Source: Candidatus Thalassarchaeum sp. (GTDB lineage Archaea > Thermoplasmatota > Poseidoniia > Poseidoniales > Thalassarchaeaceae). Taken from it: a stretch of 64,000 bases of DNA. The translations under genes and the position numbers were made by a program. The notes beneath the pieces were generated by a model. That model was given only the letters and a program-made list of their open reading frames with translations. It made no database searches and was not told the DNA's origin. The DNA is taken from contig JAKURL010000003.1 in NCBI GenBank assembly GCA_022449345.1, positions 1 through 64,000 of the forward strand, written 5' to 3'. This document shows positions 1 to 8,771 of the stretch, in pieces (the stretch's first letter is position 1; each line of letters starts with the position of its first letter).

Positions 1-562
1 AGCAGTTGCCTTGCAGGTGGTTGGCCCCGCCCCACTCTTGGTCGTTCGCGCCGCCGGGTGTAGGACTCCCGTCAGACAGTTTCACCCAATTCCCACCCGA
101 GTCGTACCCGTATGGAACGTCCCAGTCCGAGTCTTCAGCGCCGTAACTGACCGAGTCCACCTCCACACCAGAACTATCGAGAATCCGGATGGTGTCTCCG
201 TCCCAGAAGTCGAACTCTATCCCCGTCCACGAGCGGTAGAAGGCGATGTAGGCACCTGCCTCGAGGACAGTTCCCCAGCCAATACTGCAAGCTGGAGATC
301 CGCCATCGGCGATATCGTCGAGCCACCATCCTCCGAGGTCTATCGCATCGGGGGTCGGGTTGTACAATTCCAAGAATTGGTCGTTGTGGGTACCCATCGA
401 ACCGTCACCGTTCCAGTCGGTACCATCGTAGTTCTCGTTGTTCGGGGAAATCAGTATCTCGTTGATGATGACCGAATCACCAGTTCCCTGTGCTGAACCG
501 GTCATCATCGGCGTCATTGCCATCATTAACATCAGCAGGGTCAAGGTAAAGGCTCTGCGCAT
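1..562 (-). CDS. Secreted lamin-tail-domain protein, C-terminus off the window
   Basis: The reading frame starts at ATG 562-560 and runs off the left edge, so only the first ~187 residues are visible. The N-terminus (MRRAFTLTLLMLMMAM, then a small-residue stretch ending near SAQG) reads as a signal peptide. The mature part begins with VIINEILISP and continues with a QFLELYNPT segment, DLGGWWLDD and a WVKLSDGSPTPGGAND ending. That is the layout of the lamin-tail domain (LTD), an Ig-like fold common in secreted and cell-surface proteins of marine microbes and often found next to nucleases or adhesion modules. No catalytic domain is visible in this part, so the role beyond export is unknown. It is divergent from the lipoprotein gene at 706. 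Confidence 0.8.
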   Translation of the reverse strand, partial: MRRAFTLTLLMLMMAMTPMMTGSAQGTGDSVIINEILISPNNENYDGTDWNGDGSMGTHNDQFLELYNPTPDAIDLGGWWLDDIADGGSPACSIGWGTVLEAGAYIAFYRSWTGIEFDFWDGDTIRILDSSGVEVDSVSYGAEDSDWDVPYGYDSGGNWVKLSDGSPTPGGANDQEWGGANHLQGNC

Positions 563-680
563 TGGGCCTAGACGAGTGATTACTCCCCTTCAATCCAACC
601 CCGAATGGTTCAAGCAATTGAATTGCAGATTTTCTACACTAATTCTTCTTATCAATTAGGCGAAGCACCGAAATACTGAC

Positions 681-697
681 CGAGTGCGAAGCACTCG
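681..697. other. Perfect 7-bp hairpin just upstream of a lipoprotein gene
   Basis: CGAGTGC-GAA-GCACTCG forms a perfect 7-bp stem with a GAA triloop and ends 8 bases before the ATG at 706. It could be a 5'-leader structure masking the start, or a factor-binding palindrome. No T-run follows, so it does not look like a terminator. Confidence 0.45.
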
Positions 698-705
698 CGT
701 TAGTC

Positions 706-2151
706 ATGCAGCGTAGTGGCAGAGTGGCTTGTGCGGCCCTAATGGTCATCACCATGTCTTTCGCTGGTTGTTTTTCAGGTGGCTCTTCTTCAGATGATGG
801 TGTTTCGATTCCGGACTGGGATAAGGACATGGTGTATGTCGACAACCCAATGGGTCATTCAGATGCAAGGGCTTTCAATGTCAGTTCACCTTTCACGAAC
901 CAGTCATGGGGCAACTCAAGCTGGGCAGTCTTCGGAAATGAAGAGGGCGGCAATTGCTGTGAACACTATCTTGCCGCCACCAAAGAAGGTTGGATTCTCA
1001 ACTTCGGTGGAGAGTACCCGACTTGGTCAGAAGATAGGGGGCACACTTGGCAGGAATATCGTCCAACTATCCTATCGCAAATAGGCTGTAGGGAACCCAA
1101 GCCAACGGTTCCAGGGCAAGAAGGTCTTGGCGAGGGAAGTATTGTCCAAGCCACCAATGGAGACCTCATTTCTATGGGTTGGTTCCCTTATCCTAGCACC
1201 AGCGGAGCAGACCAGTTCTACGCTTTCTTCTATGATGCTGAGGATGAGGATTGGAGTTGGTGTTTCAATCGTACTCCGGAGCCATTCTATGATCGCTCTT
1301 GGCAGGTTGAAGTGGTCGGTCCGATTAATGGAGGATTGTATGGAAATGGCGAATGGGCTAGCCTAGTCATCTCAAACTTCTGGCATCAAGTAGCCAATCT
1401 TGGTGGCCAGATTTCAACAGACGGTCTGAATTACGATTACTTCGACTTCCCCGACCGAGATGCAAACCTCGACATCATCGAGGTCGACCTTACGGCTGAG
1501 GTATTAAGTCCAGAGTGGGATTTTACCAAGCCTCACAAAGAGATGCGCGCCTTCCCTGTACCATCTGGTGGACTTTACTTCCCGAATTACTTCGTTGATG
1601 GAACCGATGCTTTCGTCGATACTTCACTTAATTGGTGGGCTGCTACAACGTTGAATGGCTCGTCTCTACCAACTCAGTATTGCGCATTTGATTCCTCTAC
1701 CGCCTTACATTGCTTCGGTGGAATATCAGGTGGCGTTGGTATCACTCATTATATCTCATGGGACGGTGGTGAGACATGGGATTGGCAGGATTACAATCTT
1801 TCAGGAGTTGCTAGTGAACTAGAGGAATGGGAATGGCACTCAAACGGAGTCCACGACCTAATGGTTGTCAACATTAGATTCCAAAGTGCGGAGGGACCCG
1901 ATGTCGACGTCGCTTGGCATGTGAGAGGTTTCTCACAATCTCTTGAGCCAGATATGATGACATATCTTGGTCAGGGTGACCTCGATTCCACATCTGGAGC
2001 TGGAAATGACATACGGTTTGACTTTGCAAGTATGGCCATTCTTCCGGATGGAGGCTCATTCATCGCGTACCATGACTCAACAGATCCAGATCCTCTATTC
2101 GGGCTAGAATTGCTTTTGCCAACCGAATATGGTCCATCGATTGCGATTTGA
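706..2151 (+). CDS. Lipoprotein with BNR/sialidase-type repeats, function unknown
   Basis: This 481-residue protein begins with a lipoprotein signal: a basic start, a hydrophobic core and the lipobox SFAGC at about residues 18-22, followed by a Gly/Ser/Asp-rich linker. Two Asp-box (BNR) motifs of the S-x-D-x-G-x-T-W type are present, SEDRGHTW (about residue 111) and SWDGGETW (about residue 350), as in sialidase-like beta-propellers. Trp and Asp are abundant throughout, typical of exported beta-rich proteins. Sialidase catalytic residues (Arg triad, FRIP motif) are not recognisable, so a hydrolase activity should not be assumed. The protein is probably anchored outside the membrane and binds or processes glycans or polymers. 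It is convergent with ileS, with only 2 bases between the stops. Confidence 0.7.
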   Translation: MQRSGRVACAALMVITMSFAGCFSGGSSSDDGVSIPDWDKDMVYVDNPMGHSDARAFNVSSPFTNQSWGNSSWAVFGNEEGGNCCEHYLAATKEGWILNFGGEYPTWSEDRGHTWQEYRPTILSQIGCREPKPTVPGQEGLGEGSIVQATNGDLISMGWFPYPSTSGADQFYAFFYDAEDEDWSWCFNRTPEPFYDRSWQVEVVGPINGGLYGNGEWASLVISNFWHQVANLGGQISTDGLNYDYFDFPDRDANLDIIEVDLTAEVLSPEWDFTKPHKEMRAFPVPSGGLYFPNYFVDGTDAFVDTSLNWWAATTLNGSSLPTQYCAFDSSTALHCFGGISGGVGITHYISWDGGETWDWQDYNLSGVASELEEWEWHSNGVHDLMVVNIRFQSAEGPDVDVAWHVRGFSQSLEPDMMTYLGQGDLDSTSGAGNDIRFDFASMAILPDGGSFIAYHDSTDPDPLFGLELLLPTEYGPSIAI

Positions 2152-2153
2152 AT

Positions 2154-5100
2154 CTAGGATTCAACCGAGAATTTTACCGAGACTCCATCCACCTCGAAAG
2201 AGTCTCCATTTGCAGAGCCTTGGTTAAGGCTAGAACTGCCCGCTCTAACCTCTGATTGCACATGAGTCCAATCTTCATCGGACAACTCAAGACCTTCAAT
2301 CCAAACAGACAGCGTAATCGAAGCCTCAACATCAAGGTCGAGGTCCTTTCGCTTGGCCTGAACTCTGCGGATGATATCGCGCGCGAGGCCTTTGGATAGC
2401 AAATCATTGTCCAAAGCCATATCGAGAACCAGAGAAACATCTCCAATGTTCTCATCTGAAATGGTCGCAGCAGCGTATCCTTCTTTTTCGACTCTTCTCA
2501 CTTCTATGTCATCCATCGTGATATCGTATCCCTCAAGGATGCAGATTCCAGCATCAATTTCGAGGAGTATATTGTCAGGGTCAGCCTCCGCAATTAGGGC
2601 TAGGACGGCTGGTAAATCCTGCCTACATTTCTTCCCAAGTGTCTTTCGATTAGGTTCGACAACGATGCGCTGGAAGCGTTCTAAGTCTTCCTCAGTAGTC
2701 AATGACTCAACATTCAGCTCGTTGGCCAATAATTCGTGGAATCGTGAAATGTCGGGGCCTCCGACAATCCATCCAGCCTTGCACGGAAGTCGCTGTCTTC
2801 GGTCTGCTTCCACACGAATTCTGCGACCGGCCTCAGCCAGTGTTCGAACCAAAGCCATCTCCTGTTCTAGCGCCCAGTTTTGAGGTGGCAGGCTGGACTC
2901 GACTAGGCTAGAACCAGCCGGCCAATCTGCAAGGTGAACCGAGACGCCGGTCAGGTCTCGGTGGATTTGGTCGGGCATGAATGGAGCAACCGGTGCCATC
3001 AGGCGACAAACTGTCAGCAAAACCTCGTGTAGGGTGTGCTGACAGGCTCGTTTGTCAGTTGAATCCGCCTCATCCCAAAGTCTACGTCGACTTCGGCGGA
3101 CATACCAATTTGACAAGTCGTTCACAACAAATGACTCCAAATCTCTACCAGCTTTGTGGAAATCCCACGTAACGAATTGGTCGTGGTAGGCATTGGCGAC
3201 CGTGTGTAATCTGGAGAGAATCCAACGGTCGAGAGGGCTTCTCTCAGATACTGGAACGAAGCCCTGCTCATCATCAGCATCAAAGCCATCCAGTGCAGCG
3301 TAGTCAGCGTGGAATCGATGTACATTCCATAGTGTCAGGAACATCTTCGCATAGGACTCTCGAACTCCGTTTGGGTCGAAATTGGTTGGCGACCATGGAG
3401 CACTCTGAGTCATCATGTACCAGCGAATTGAATCCGAACCTTCCTTGTTGAAATGATCCCATGGGTTCACTACATTTCCTCTGGATTTTGACATCTTCTT
3501 TCCGCCTTTATCCAAGATGTGACCAAGAGAGAGACATCTACGGTAACAGATACTATCGAATACGGTAGTTGAGACCGCCATCAGAGAGTAGAACCAACCT
3601 CGAGTCTGGTCAACGGCCTCGCAGATGTAGTCAACAGGGAATGAGCCATCGAACTTGTCATGATTCTCAAAAGGATAATGCCATTGAGCAAAGGAAGCGC
3701 AACCAGAATCAAACCAACAATCCATCACATACGGTTCACGAACCATTTCACCTGAACAACCATCAAATGGGCAGTGCAATTTTACATCGTCAACATAAGG
3801 GCGGTGTAATTCTGGGGGCATCTGAGAATCAGCGGTTTTCATTTCCTCCATTTCAGCAATGCTGCCAATACAGTGTTCTGTGCCACAATCCTGACAGATC
3901 CAAACAGGAATTGGAGTCCCCCAATATCTTTCTCGACTTATTGCCCAATCTTTGATGTTGGACAACCACTCTCCCATGCGCTTTTCTCCAGTCCAAGATG
4001 GCGCCCACTCCACTTCCGAATTGTATTGTAGAATCTGCTCTTTGACCGCGGTCATTCGAACGAACCAACTGTCCATTGCATAGTACAAGAGAGGGTGGTC
4101 GGTTCGCCAACAGTGTGGATAATCGTGAGTATATGTGTGCTCTCTGTATAGCAAATTCTGCTCAGCGAGCAAGTCGATGATATCAGAGTCGCAGTCCTTG
4201 ACATATCTACCATCTAGTAGTGAGTGAGTCCCTGTGACAAATCGGCCATCAATTCCAACGGTGTGCTGAGCAGGAAATCCCTCCTTCATTCCGAGATTGT
4301 AGTCCTCCTCACCATACATCACCGCCGTGTGAACAACACCAGTACCGTCGGTAGTAGTGACGAAGTCAGCACCCACGATAGTCCATGCGGCTGGGTGCTG
4401 TGATCCGTCAATTGCTCCAGGGAATAATGGGTCGTATGAACGTCCAACTAACTTGGAGCCTTGGAATTCTTCAATGACTTCGATTTGGTGTCTTAATACC
4501 TCACTCATGAGGTCTTTTGCTAGAATCAACTCTTCTTGCAAAGGAGCGCCGCCACGTCCTTCCCAAGAATCCGATGGCGGGGCACTAATTCGTATCCTAA
4601 CATAGGTCACATCTGGCCCGACCGCTAATCCAACATTACCTGGCAGTGTCCAAGGGGTTGTGGTCCAAGCCAGAACCGATGCGTCGTCATCAGAGAGTTT
4701 GAACTTAACAAAAACCGCAGGCTCTGATACTTCCTTGTATCCAAGTGCAACCTCGTGACTTGAGTAGCTGGTTCCCGTTTGAGGGCAATATGGTAGAACT
4801 TTGTGACCTCTGAAAAGTAATTTTTTGTCGAACATTTGCTTCAGTGACCACCAAGCGGATTCGATGTACTCGTCGTGTAAGGTGACGTATGGGTCATCCA
4901 TGTCGACCCAGAATCCCATTCTCTCAGTCATTTCACGCCATGCTTGCTCATAGGTCCAGACGCTTTCCTTGCATTTTTGGTTGAAGGCTTCCATACCGTA
5001 GGCCTCTATCGCCTCGTTGCTCATCAGATCCAATTGCTTCTGTACCTCGATCTCAACGGGTAGTCCGTGGGTGTCCCAACCACCCTTTCTTTCAACGATA

Positions 5101-5336
5101 TGGCCTTCCATAGTCTTCCAACGGCAAACCATGTCCTTGAATAGCCGTGAAATAACGTGGTGAATCCCCGGTCTTCCATTCGCCGTAGGAGGCCCCTCTA
5201 GGAAGGTGAACGGGGACGCACCGTCGCGGCGCTCCTCAATGCTCTGGGCGAATGTCTTCTCATCGCTCCAGGTCTGCATTAGGGCTGTCTCGAGGGCGAC
5301 CGGGTCGAGGTCGCCTGCTGGCGTAGGCACTACCAT
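2154..5336 (-). CDS. ileS: Isoleucyl-tRNA synthetase
   Basis: Class I aminoacyl-tRNA synthetase of 1060 residues that charges tRNA-Ile. The HIGH-type signature appears as PPTANGRPGIHH at residues 49-60, and the KMSKS loop as KKMSKSRGNVV near residue 613. Between them lies the CP1 editing domain, and a ...YWGTPIPVWICQDC segment with paired cysteines just before the second half of the Rossmann fold. The C-terminal anticodon-binding part is long, as in archaeal/eukaryotic-type IleRS. Length and motif order are normal for the family. The start at 5336 puts 48 residues before the HIGH motif, which is typical. The gene stands alone, divergent from the HMA-domain gene at 5441. Confidence 0.97.
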   Translation of the reverse strand: MVVPTPAGDLDPVALETALMQTWSDEKTFAQSIEERRDGASPFTFLEGPPTANGRPGIHHVISRLFKDMVCRWKTMEGHIVERKGGWDTHGLPVEIEVQKQLDLMSNEAIEAYGMEAFNQKCKESVWTYEQAWREMTERMGFWVDMDDPYVTLHDEYIESAWWSLKQMFDKKLLFRGHKVLPYCPQTGTSYSSHEVALGYKEVSEPAVFVKFKLSDDDASVLAWTTTPWTLPGNVGLAVGPDVTYVRIRISAPPSDSWEGRGGAPLQEELILAKDLMSEVLRHQIEVIEEFQGSKLVGRSYDPLFPGAIDGSQHPAAWTIVGADFVTTTDGTGVVHTAVMYGEEDYNLGMKEGFPAQHTVGIDGRFVTGTHSLLDGRYVKDCDSDIIDLLAEQNLLYREHTYTHDYPHCWRTDHPLLYYAMDSWFVRMTAVKEQILQYNSEVEWAPSWTGEKRMGEWLSNIKDWAISRERYWGTPIPVWICQDCGTEHCIGSIAEMEEMKTADSQMPPELHRPYVDDVKLHCPFDGCSGEMVREPYVMDCWFDSGCASFAQWHYPFENHDKFDGSFPVDYICEAVDQTRGWFYSLMAVSTTVFDSICYRRCLSLGHILDKGGKKMSKSRGNVVNPWDHFNKEGSDSIRWYMMTQSAPWSPTNFDPNGVRESYAKMFLTLWNVHRFHADYAALDGFDADDEQGFVPVSERSPLDRWILSRLHTVANAYHDQFVTWDFHKAGRDLESFVVNDLSNWYVRRSRRRLWDEADSTDKRACQHTLHEVLLTVCRLMAPVAPFMPDQIHRDLTGVSVHLADWPAGSSLVESSLPPQNWALEQEMALVRTLAEAGRRIRVEADRRQRLPCKAGWIVGGPDISRFHELLANELNVESLTTEEDLERFQRIVVEPNRKTLGKKCRQDLPAVLALIAEADPDNILLEIDAGICILEGYDITMDDIEVRRVEKEGYAAATISDENIGDVSLVLDMALDNDLLSKGLARDIIRRVQAKRKDLDLDVEASITLSVWIEGLELSDEDWTHVQSEVRAGSSSLNQGSANGDSFEVDGVSVKFSVES

Positions 5337-5377
5337 CGAGCGGTCGAACCGCGATGTCGCCTTGAACTTGAGGGGGT

Positions 5378-5390
5378 CGCCCGAAGGGCG
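5378..5390. other. Small GC hairpin in the ileS/HMA-gene divergent spacer
   Basis: CGCCC-GAA-GGGCG is a perfect 5-bp stem with a GAA triloop, lying between the divergent starts of ileS (5336) and the HMA-DUF4396 gene (5441). A second short palindrome, GCGGT-CGA-ACCGC, lies at 5340-5352 directly upstream of the ileS start. Either could be an operator or an RNA leader hairpin. Confidence 0.35.
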
Positions 5391-5440
5391 CTTATGGTTA
5401 ATTGGAAGGGTTCAAAGGCGGGCTACGCAGGGTTCTATCC

Positions 5441-6082
5441 ATGTCAGATACCATCACGCTCGATGTTGGCGGAATGACTTGCGAGGGTTGCGCTTCTAGG
5501 GTGCGCGACGCACTTCAAGCAGTATCTGGCGTTGCATCCGCTGATGTTTCTCATGAGCAAGGAACAGCGGTTATTTCTCACGATGGCGCATCGAGGGAAA
5601 ATTTGTCTGGGGCCGTCAGGACAATCGGCTACACAGTCGACGGTTTAGGGGAAGATTTCCATTGGCGAGATGGCAGTGTATGGAAACAATCTGCGCACAA
5701 TACCAAGTGGTGCTTGATTGGCTGTAGCATTGGTGATTTTGGAACAATTGCTGCTTTCCAGTTTATTTTCATCGACTCTGGTTGGAGTGCAATGATGATT
5801 ATGGCCCTTGCAATGTTCAACGGAATAATGACTTCAATCGCACTAGAGACAATTATTCTCTCAGCACAAATGGCATTGAGGGAAGCGTTCAGGGTGGCAA
5901 TTGGAATGTCCCTCATATCGATGCTTTCCATGGAGGCGGCAATGAATATCGTAGACTTGGTACTGATGGGTGGAGCCAAACTAACTTGGTGGGTAATCAT
6001 TCCAATGCTAATTGCTGGTTTCCTAACTCCATGGCCATACAATTACTGGCGTCTGAAGAAATATGGTGTAGCCTGTCATTGA
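5441..6082 (+). CDS. HMA heavy-metal domain fused to a DUF4396 membrane domain
   Basis: About 213 residues. The N-terminus is a classic heavy-metal-associated (HMA) domain with the metal-binding motif GMTCEGCASRV (CxxC) in the first 22 residues. After a linker come about four hydrophobic segments and the C-terminal signature TPWPYNYWRLKKYGVACH, which I recognise as the end of DUF4396 proteins. HMA domains bind Cu(I) or similar soft metals, and DUF4396 is an uncharacterised membrane domain. The fusion suggests metal delivery to, or transport by, the membrane part, but the metal and direction are not shown. The ATG at 5441 was preferred over an in-frame codon at 5402 because it places the HMA domain at the N-terminus. 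The next gene, nadE, follows after 13 bases. Confidence 0.8.
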   Translation: MSDTITLDVGGMTCEGCASRVRDALQAVSGVASADVSHEQGTAVISHDGASRENLSGAVRTIGYTVDGLGEDFHWRDGSVWKQSAHNTKWCLIGCSIGDFGTIAAFQFIFIDSGWSAMMIMALAMFNGIMTSIALETIILSAQMALREAFRVAIGMSLISMLSMEAAMNIVDLVLMGGAKLTWWVIIPMLIAGFLTPWPYNYWRLKKYGVACH

Positions 6083-6095
6083 AGTAGGTGAGAAT

Positions 6096-6872
6096 ATGGT
6101 GAATTGGAGTGGTCTGGCGGACGAAATCACCGCATGGATAGGTGATTATGCTGAAAGTAACGGCATTTCCACTTTGGTTATTGGAGTTTCTGGAGGTATC
6201 GATTCTGCAGTAACCTCGACACTTTCTGCTCGAACTGGACTTTCTACGATTGTACTCAATATGCCAATTCATCAAGATCCCGAACAATATGAATTGTCGA
6301 ACCGACACATTTCTTGGCTTGAATCAAATTTTGACAATGTTGAAGGTAGACTAGTCGACCTTACTGGAACTTACAACACATTCACTGACGAAATGGCCGA
6401 GCACGATTTATCGCCGCTAGCATTAGCAAATTCTCGCGCACGCTTGCGCATGACAACCCTCTACGCCGTTGCTGGCTCGACTGGCGGAATAGTCGTGGGT
6501 ACTGGAAATAAAGTCGAAGACTTTGGAGTGGGATTCTTCACAAAATACGGCGACGGTGGAGTCGATATTTCGCCCATCGCCAACCTGATGAAATCCGAAG
6601 TTTACGCGGTTGCCACCGCACTTGGAATCGTACAGGAGATTCAGGACGCGGCACCGACCGATGGTTTGTGGAATGATGGTAGAACAGATGAGGAGCAAAT
6701 CGGTGCAACTTATGCAGAACTAGAATGGGCTATGGGTCACGAAGAAAACCCTAGCGATGAGGAGTTAACAGAACGCCAAAAGCAAGTATTGGAAATTTAC
6801 CGCGGCTTCAACAAAGCCAATTCACACAAGATGAATCCAATACCCGTTTTCAAAAATAAACATCGTCAATGA
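6096..6872 (+). CDS. nadE: NAD+ synthase, ammonia-dependent
   Basis: 258 residues. The protein carries the PP-loop ATP pyrophosphatase motif SGGIDSAVTST near residue 33, followed by the NAD synthetase hallmarks VGTGNKVED and GDGGVDISPIANLMKSEV. There is no glutaminase domain, so ammonia is the likely nitrogen donor. The enzyme catalyses the last step of NAD+ synthesis (nicotinate adenine dinucleotide + NH3 + ATP). It is slightly shorter than most bacterial NadE proteins but complete. It lies 13 bases after the HMA-DUF4396 gene and is followed closely by a SPOUT methyltransferase on the same strand, so the three may be co-transcribed. The NMN adenylyltransferase of the same pathway is encoded at 31838. 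Confidence 0.95.
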   Translation: MVNWSGLADEITAWIGDYAESNGISTLVIGVSGGIDSAVTSTLSARTGLSTIVLNMPIHQDPEQYELSNRHISWLESNFDNVEGRLVDLTGTYNTFTDEMAEHDLSPLALANSRARLRMTTLYAVAGSTGGIVVGTGNKVEDFGVGFFTKYGDGGVDISPIANLMKSEVYAVATALGIVQEIQDAAPTDGLWNDGRTDEEQIGATYAELEWAMGHEENPSDEELTERQKQVLEIYRGFNKANSHKMNPIPVFKNKHRQ

Positions 6873-6881
6873 GGGGTGCTC

Positions 6882-7604
6882 GTGACAATGCAACTATGTG
6901 GAACCGAAGAGGTCCGAGTTGCAATCGAGAGGGGGGATTCAGTATCACTGATTCTAGTCAAGAGGGGTAACGAAAATCAGGCGGTGAAAGATATCATTTC
7001 AATGGCTGAAAAGTTGGATATTCGTGTGATTGAGGGCTCAGAGAACGATTTGTGGCGTATGGCAAGAAACAATTCTGATGGTACTCCAGATGTTCTTGCA
7101 TTGGTAGGAAGAAATCCTTCTGCAAGCTTTGAGGAAGTTCTCGAATCGGGTGGACTCATCTGGATGTTAGATGGCGCAAAGTATCCGGTAAACATCGGAT
7201 TTTGTATTCGAACCGCTGAAGTTTCTGGAGCAGATGCAGTAATTGTAGGTGGGCCGCTCAACAACGAGGAAAGAAGCGCTGCAAAACGCGCCTCGATGAA
7301 GTCAAACAGATTCATTCCTGTTTTCTGGCGTGAGGCCATTGACTCCATTCAAGCCACAAAAGAGGCAGGATTCCGAATAATCGCAGTTGAAGACATTGGA
7401 GAAAACGCACCATGGGAAGTTGACCTGAAAGGCAATATTGTCCTAATTGTCGGTGGCGAAAGAGAAGGTATCAGCGAACAAGTCTTGTCTGAAGTCGATG
7501 AAATAATTAGAATCCCAATGACCGGATTCGTCCCTTCATTCAACTTACAGGCTCCGCTATCAGCGGTCGCTATTGAAGCACAAAGACAACGCTCAGATCA
7601 GTGA
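6882..7604 (+). CDS. TrmH/SpoU-family RNA 2'-O-methyltransferase
   Basis: A SPOUT-class methyltransferase of about 240 residues. The three SpoU motifs are visible: motif 1 (KYPVNIGFCIRTAEVSGADA), motif 2 (GGEREGIS) and motif 3 (IPMTGFVPSFNLQAPLSAVA). In motif 3 the usual SLNVSVA core reads SFNLQAPLSAVA, which keeps the Asn that helps bind SAM in the trefoil knot. The family methylates a ribose 2'-OH in rRNA or tRNA; the target is unknown here. Three in-frame starts exist (GTG 6876, GTG 6882, ATG 6888). The Shine-Dalgarno-like GAGGGG at 6871-6876 best fits GTG 6882, with ATG 6888 as the alternative. Confidence 0.85.
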   Translation: MTMQLCGTEEVRVAIERGDSVSLILVKRGNENQAVKDIISMAEKLDIRVIEGSENDLWRMARNNSDGTPDVLALVGRNPSASFEEVLESGGLIWMLDGAKYPVNIGFCIRTAEVSGADAVIVGGPLNNEERSAAKRASMKSNRFIPVFWREAIDSIQATKEAGFRIIAVEDIGENAPWEVDLKGNIVLIVGGEREGISEQVLSEVDEIIRIPMTGFVPSFNLQAPLSAVAIEAQRQRSDQ

Positions 7605-8707
7605 CCGTGGTCTAACCATCCCATTTGCGATGCCAAGAGCAGTAGAATGCCAACAAATGCCATTCCCATTAACATTGGAATAACTGTGGCGCGACCAGTC
7701 TCTGGGTTGTGAATGTCAGGTAGAGTGTCTACTGTGGCAACATAAAGGAATGAACCTGCAGAGAATAGCATAACCAATCCAAGCGTTGCAGATTCGATAT
7801 CTGCTAGTGCTAGGTAGGATACGATAAGCGCTAGAGGCGTCGCTACTGAGAATAGTACTACATCCTTAATCGCTTGACTCTCATTTTCTCTCTCATGCAT
7901 TGAGAAGACACCAAGACTGAATGCTGCTGGTGCTTTGTGAATCAATACAGCAGCGATTACTGCCGTAGTTAGTGCAGATTCACCGGAAGCAATTGCAGCG
8001 CCGATAGCAAGACCATCCGCTGCTGCGTGTAGGGATAATCCAGCTACTAGAGTCCATCCAACCTTGTGATGGTGAACGTGTGCGTGTCCGTGTTCCTCAC
8101 TGTGGTCGTGATGTTCTTCGTGGACCGCGTGTCCGGCTCCGCTGGCCTCGAGCAACAACATTAGGAGGAATCCAAGGAGAATTGCAAGACCGTACACTGC
8201 AACTGGAGTTTCTTCATGCCCTTCTTCTTCATGTCCGTGTTCTAGCACCAAGGTTTGAATCTCTGCTAGCCCAGTTGCTGCGTCGATATCTCCATCTTCG
8301 ACTTCCTCAATCACGTGCATGATTTCTTCAGACAGACTTTCTTCTACCTCTTCAGATTCGGAATGCTCTTCCTCCTCACCATGCCCCTCATGATCTCCAA
8401 ACAAGGCTTCTATTTCCTCGATTGCAGTTTCCGCATCGATTCCTCCAGCGTCGTGTTCTAGGAGAACTATTGCTACCTCTCCACCGATAGCTTCGTCTCC
8501 ATGTTCGTCGTGCCCTTCGCCGCTTGCTAGCTCAAAGCCCTCTGGGACTACAACGAGCAATGCGGAGGCGATGATGATTCCAGAAGCAATTGCTGTAATC
8601 GATTTCAAGCGTTTTTGGTCATTGAAAGGTGAACCCTTGATTGGCATCAGTCCGAATGCTAGGGCGATAACTAGGGTGATTGCAGCCATGGTCAGTGCTG
8701 TTTGCAT
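7598..8707 (-). CDS. ZIP-family metal transporter with acidic His-rich insert
   Basis: 369 residues with about eight transmembrane segments. The ZIP metal-site motifs are clear: HAAADGLAIGAA in one helix and HKAPAAFSLGV in the next, closest to the ZIP9 subgroup. Between the early helices and the conserved core is a segment of roughly 100 residues very rich in Glu, Asp and His, followed by a second His cluster (HEEHHDHSEEHGHAHVHHH). Such soluble insertions usually bind metal and may sense or buffer it. The substrate is probably Zn2+ or another divalent metal, imported to the cytosol. The gene is divergent from a NikR-like regulator, which suggests metal-dependent control. Its 3' end overlaps the SPOUT gene convergently by 7 bases. 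Confidence 0.9.
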   Translation of the reverse strand: MQTALTMAAITLVIALAFGLMPIKGSPFNDQKRLKSITAIASGIIIASALLVVVPEGFELASGEGHDEHGDEAIGGEVAIVLLEHDAGGIDAETAIEEIEALFGDHEGHGEEEEHSESEEVEESLSEEIMHVIEEVEDGDIDAATGLAEIQTLVLEHGHEEEGHEETPVAVYGLAILLGFLLMLLLEASGAGHAVHEEHHDHSEEHGHAHVHHHKVGWTLVAGLSLHAAADGLAIGAAIASGESALTTAVIAAVLIHKAPAAFSLGVFSMHERENESQAIKDVVLFSVATPLALIVSYLALADIESATLGLVMLFSAGSFLYVATVDTLPDIHNPETGRATVIPMLMGMAFVGILLLLASQMGWLDHGH

Positions 8708-8720
8708 GAATCGGTTCGAG

Positions 8721-8749
8721 TGCTATTAGATATTTCAATAATGCTATTA
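8721..8749. promoter_or_regulatory. Direct repeat TGCTATTA, putative operator between ZIP and NikR-like genes
   Basis: The octamer TGCTATTA occurs at 8721-8728 and again at 8742-8749. The start-to-start spacing is 21 bases, about two helical turns. The repeats lie in the 64-base spacer between the divergent starts of the ZIP transporter (8707) and the ribbon-helix-helix regulator (8772). This is where a tetrameric NikR-like repressor would be expected to bind. The spacer is AT-rich and also has to hold both promoters. Confidence 0.45.
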
Positions 8750-8771
8750 ATTAGTCTAGGGTGCGACATTC

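Noticed and set aside
8080..8322. Plus-strand frame rich in Arg opposite the His-rich part of the ZIP gene
   Set aside because: Shadow of the repetitive His/Glu codons on the other strand; no ribosome-binding site or similarity.
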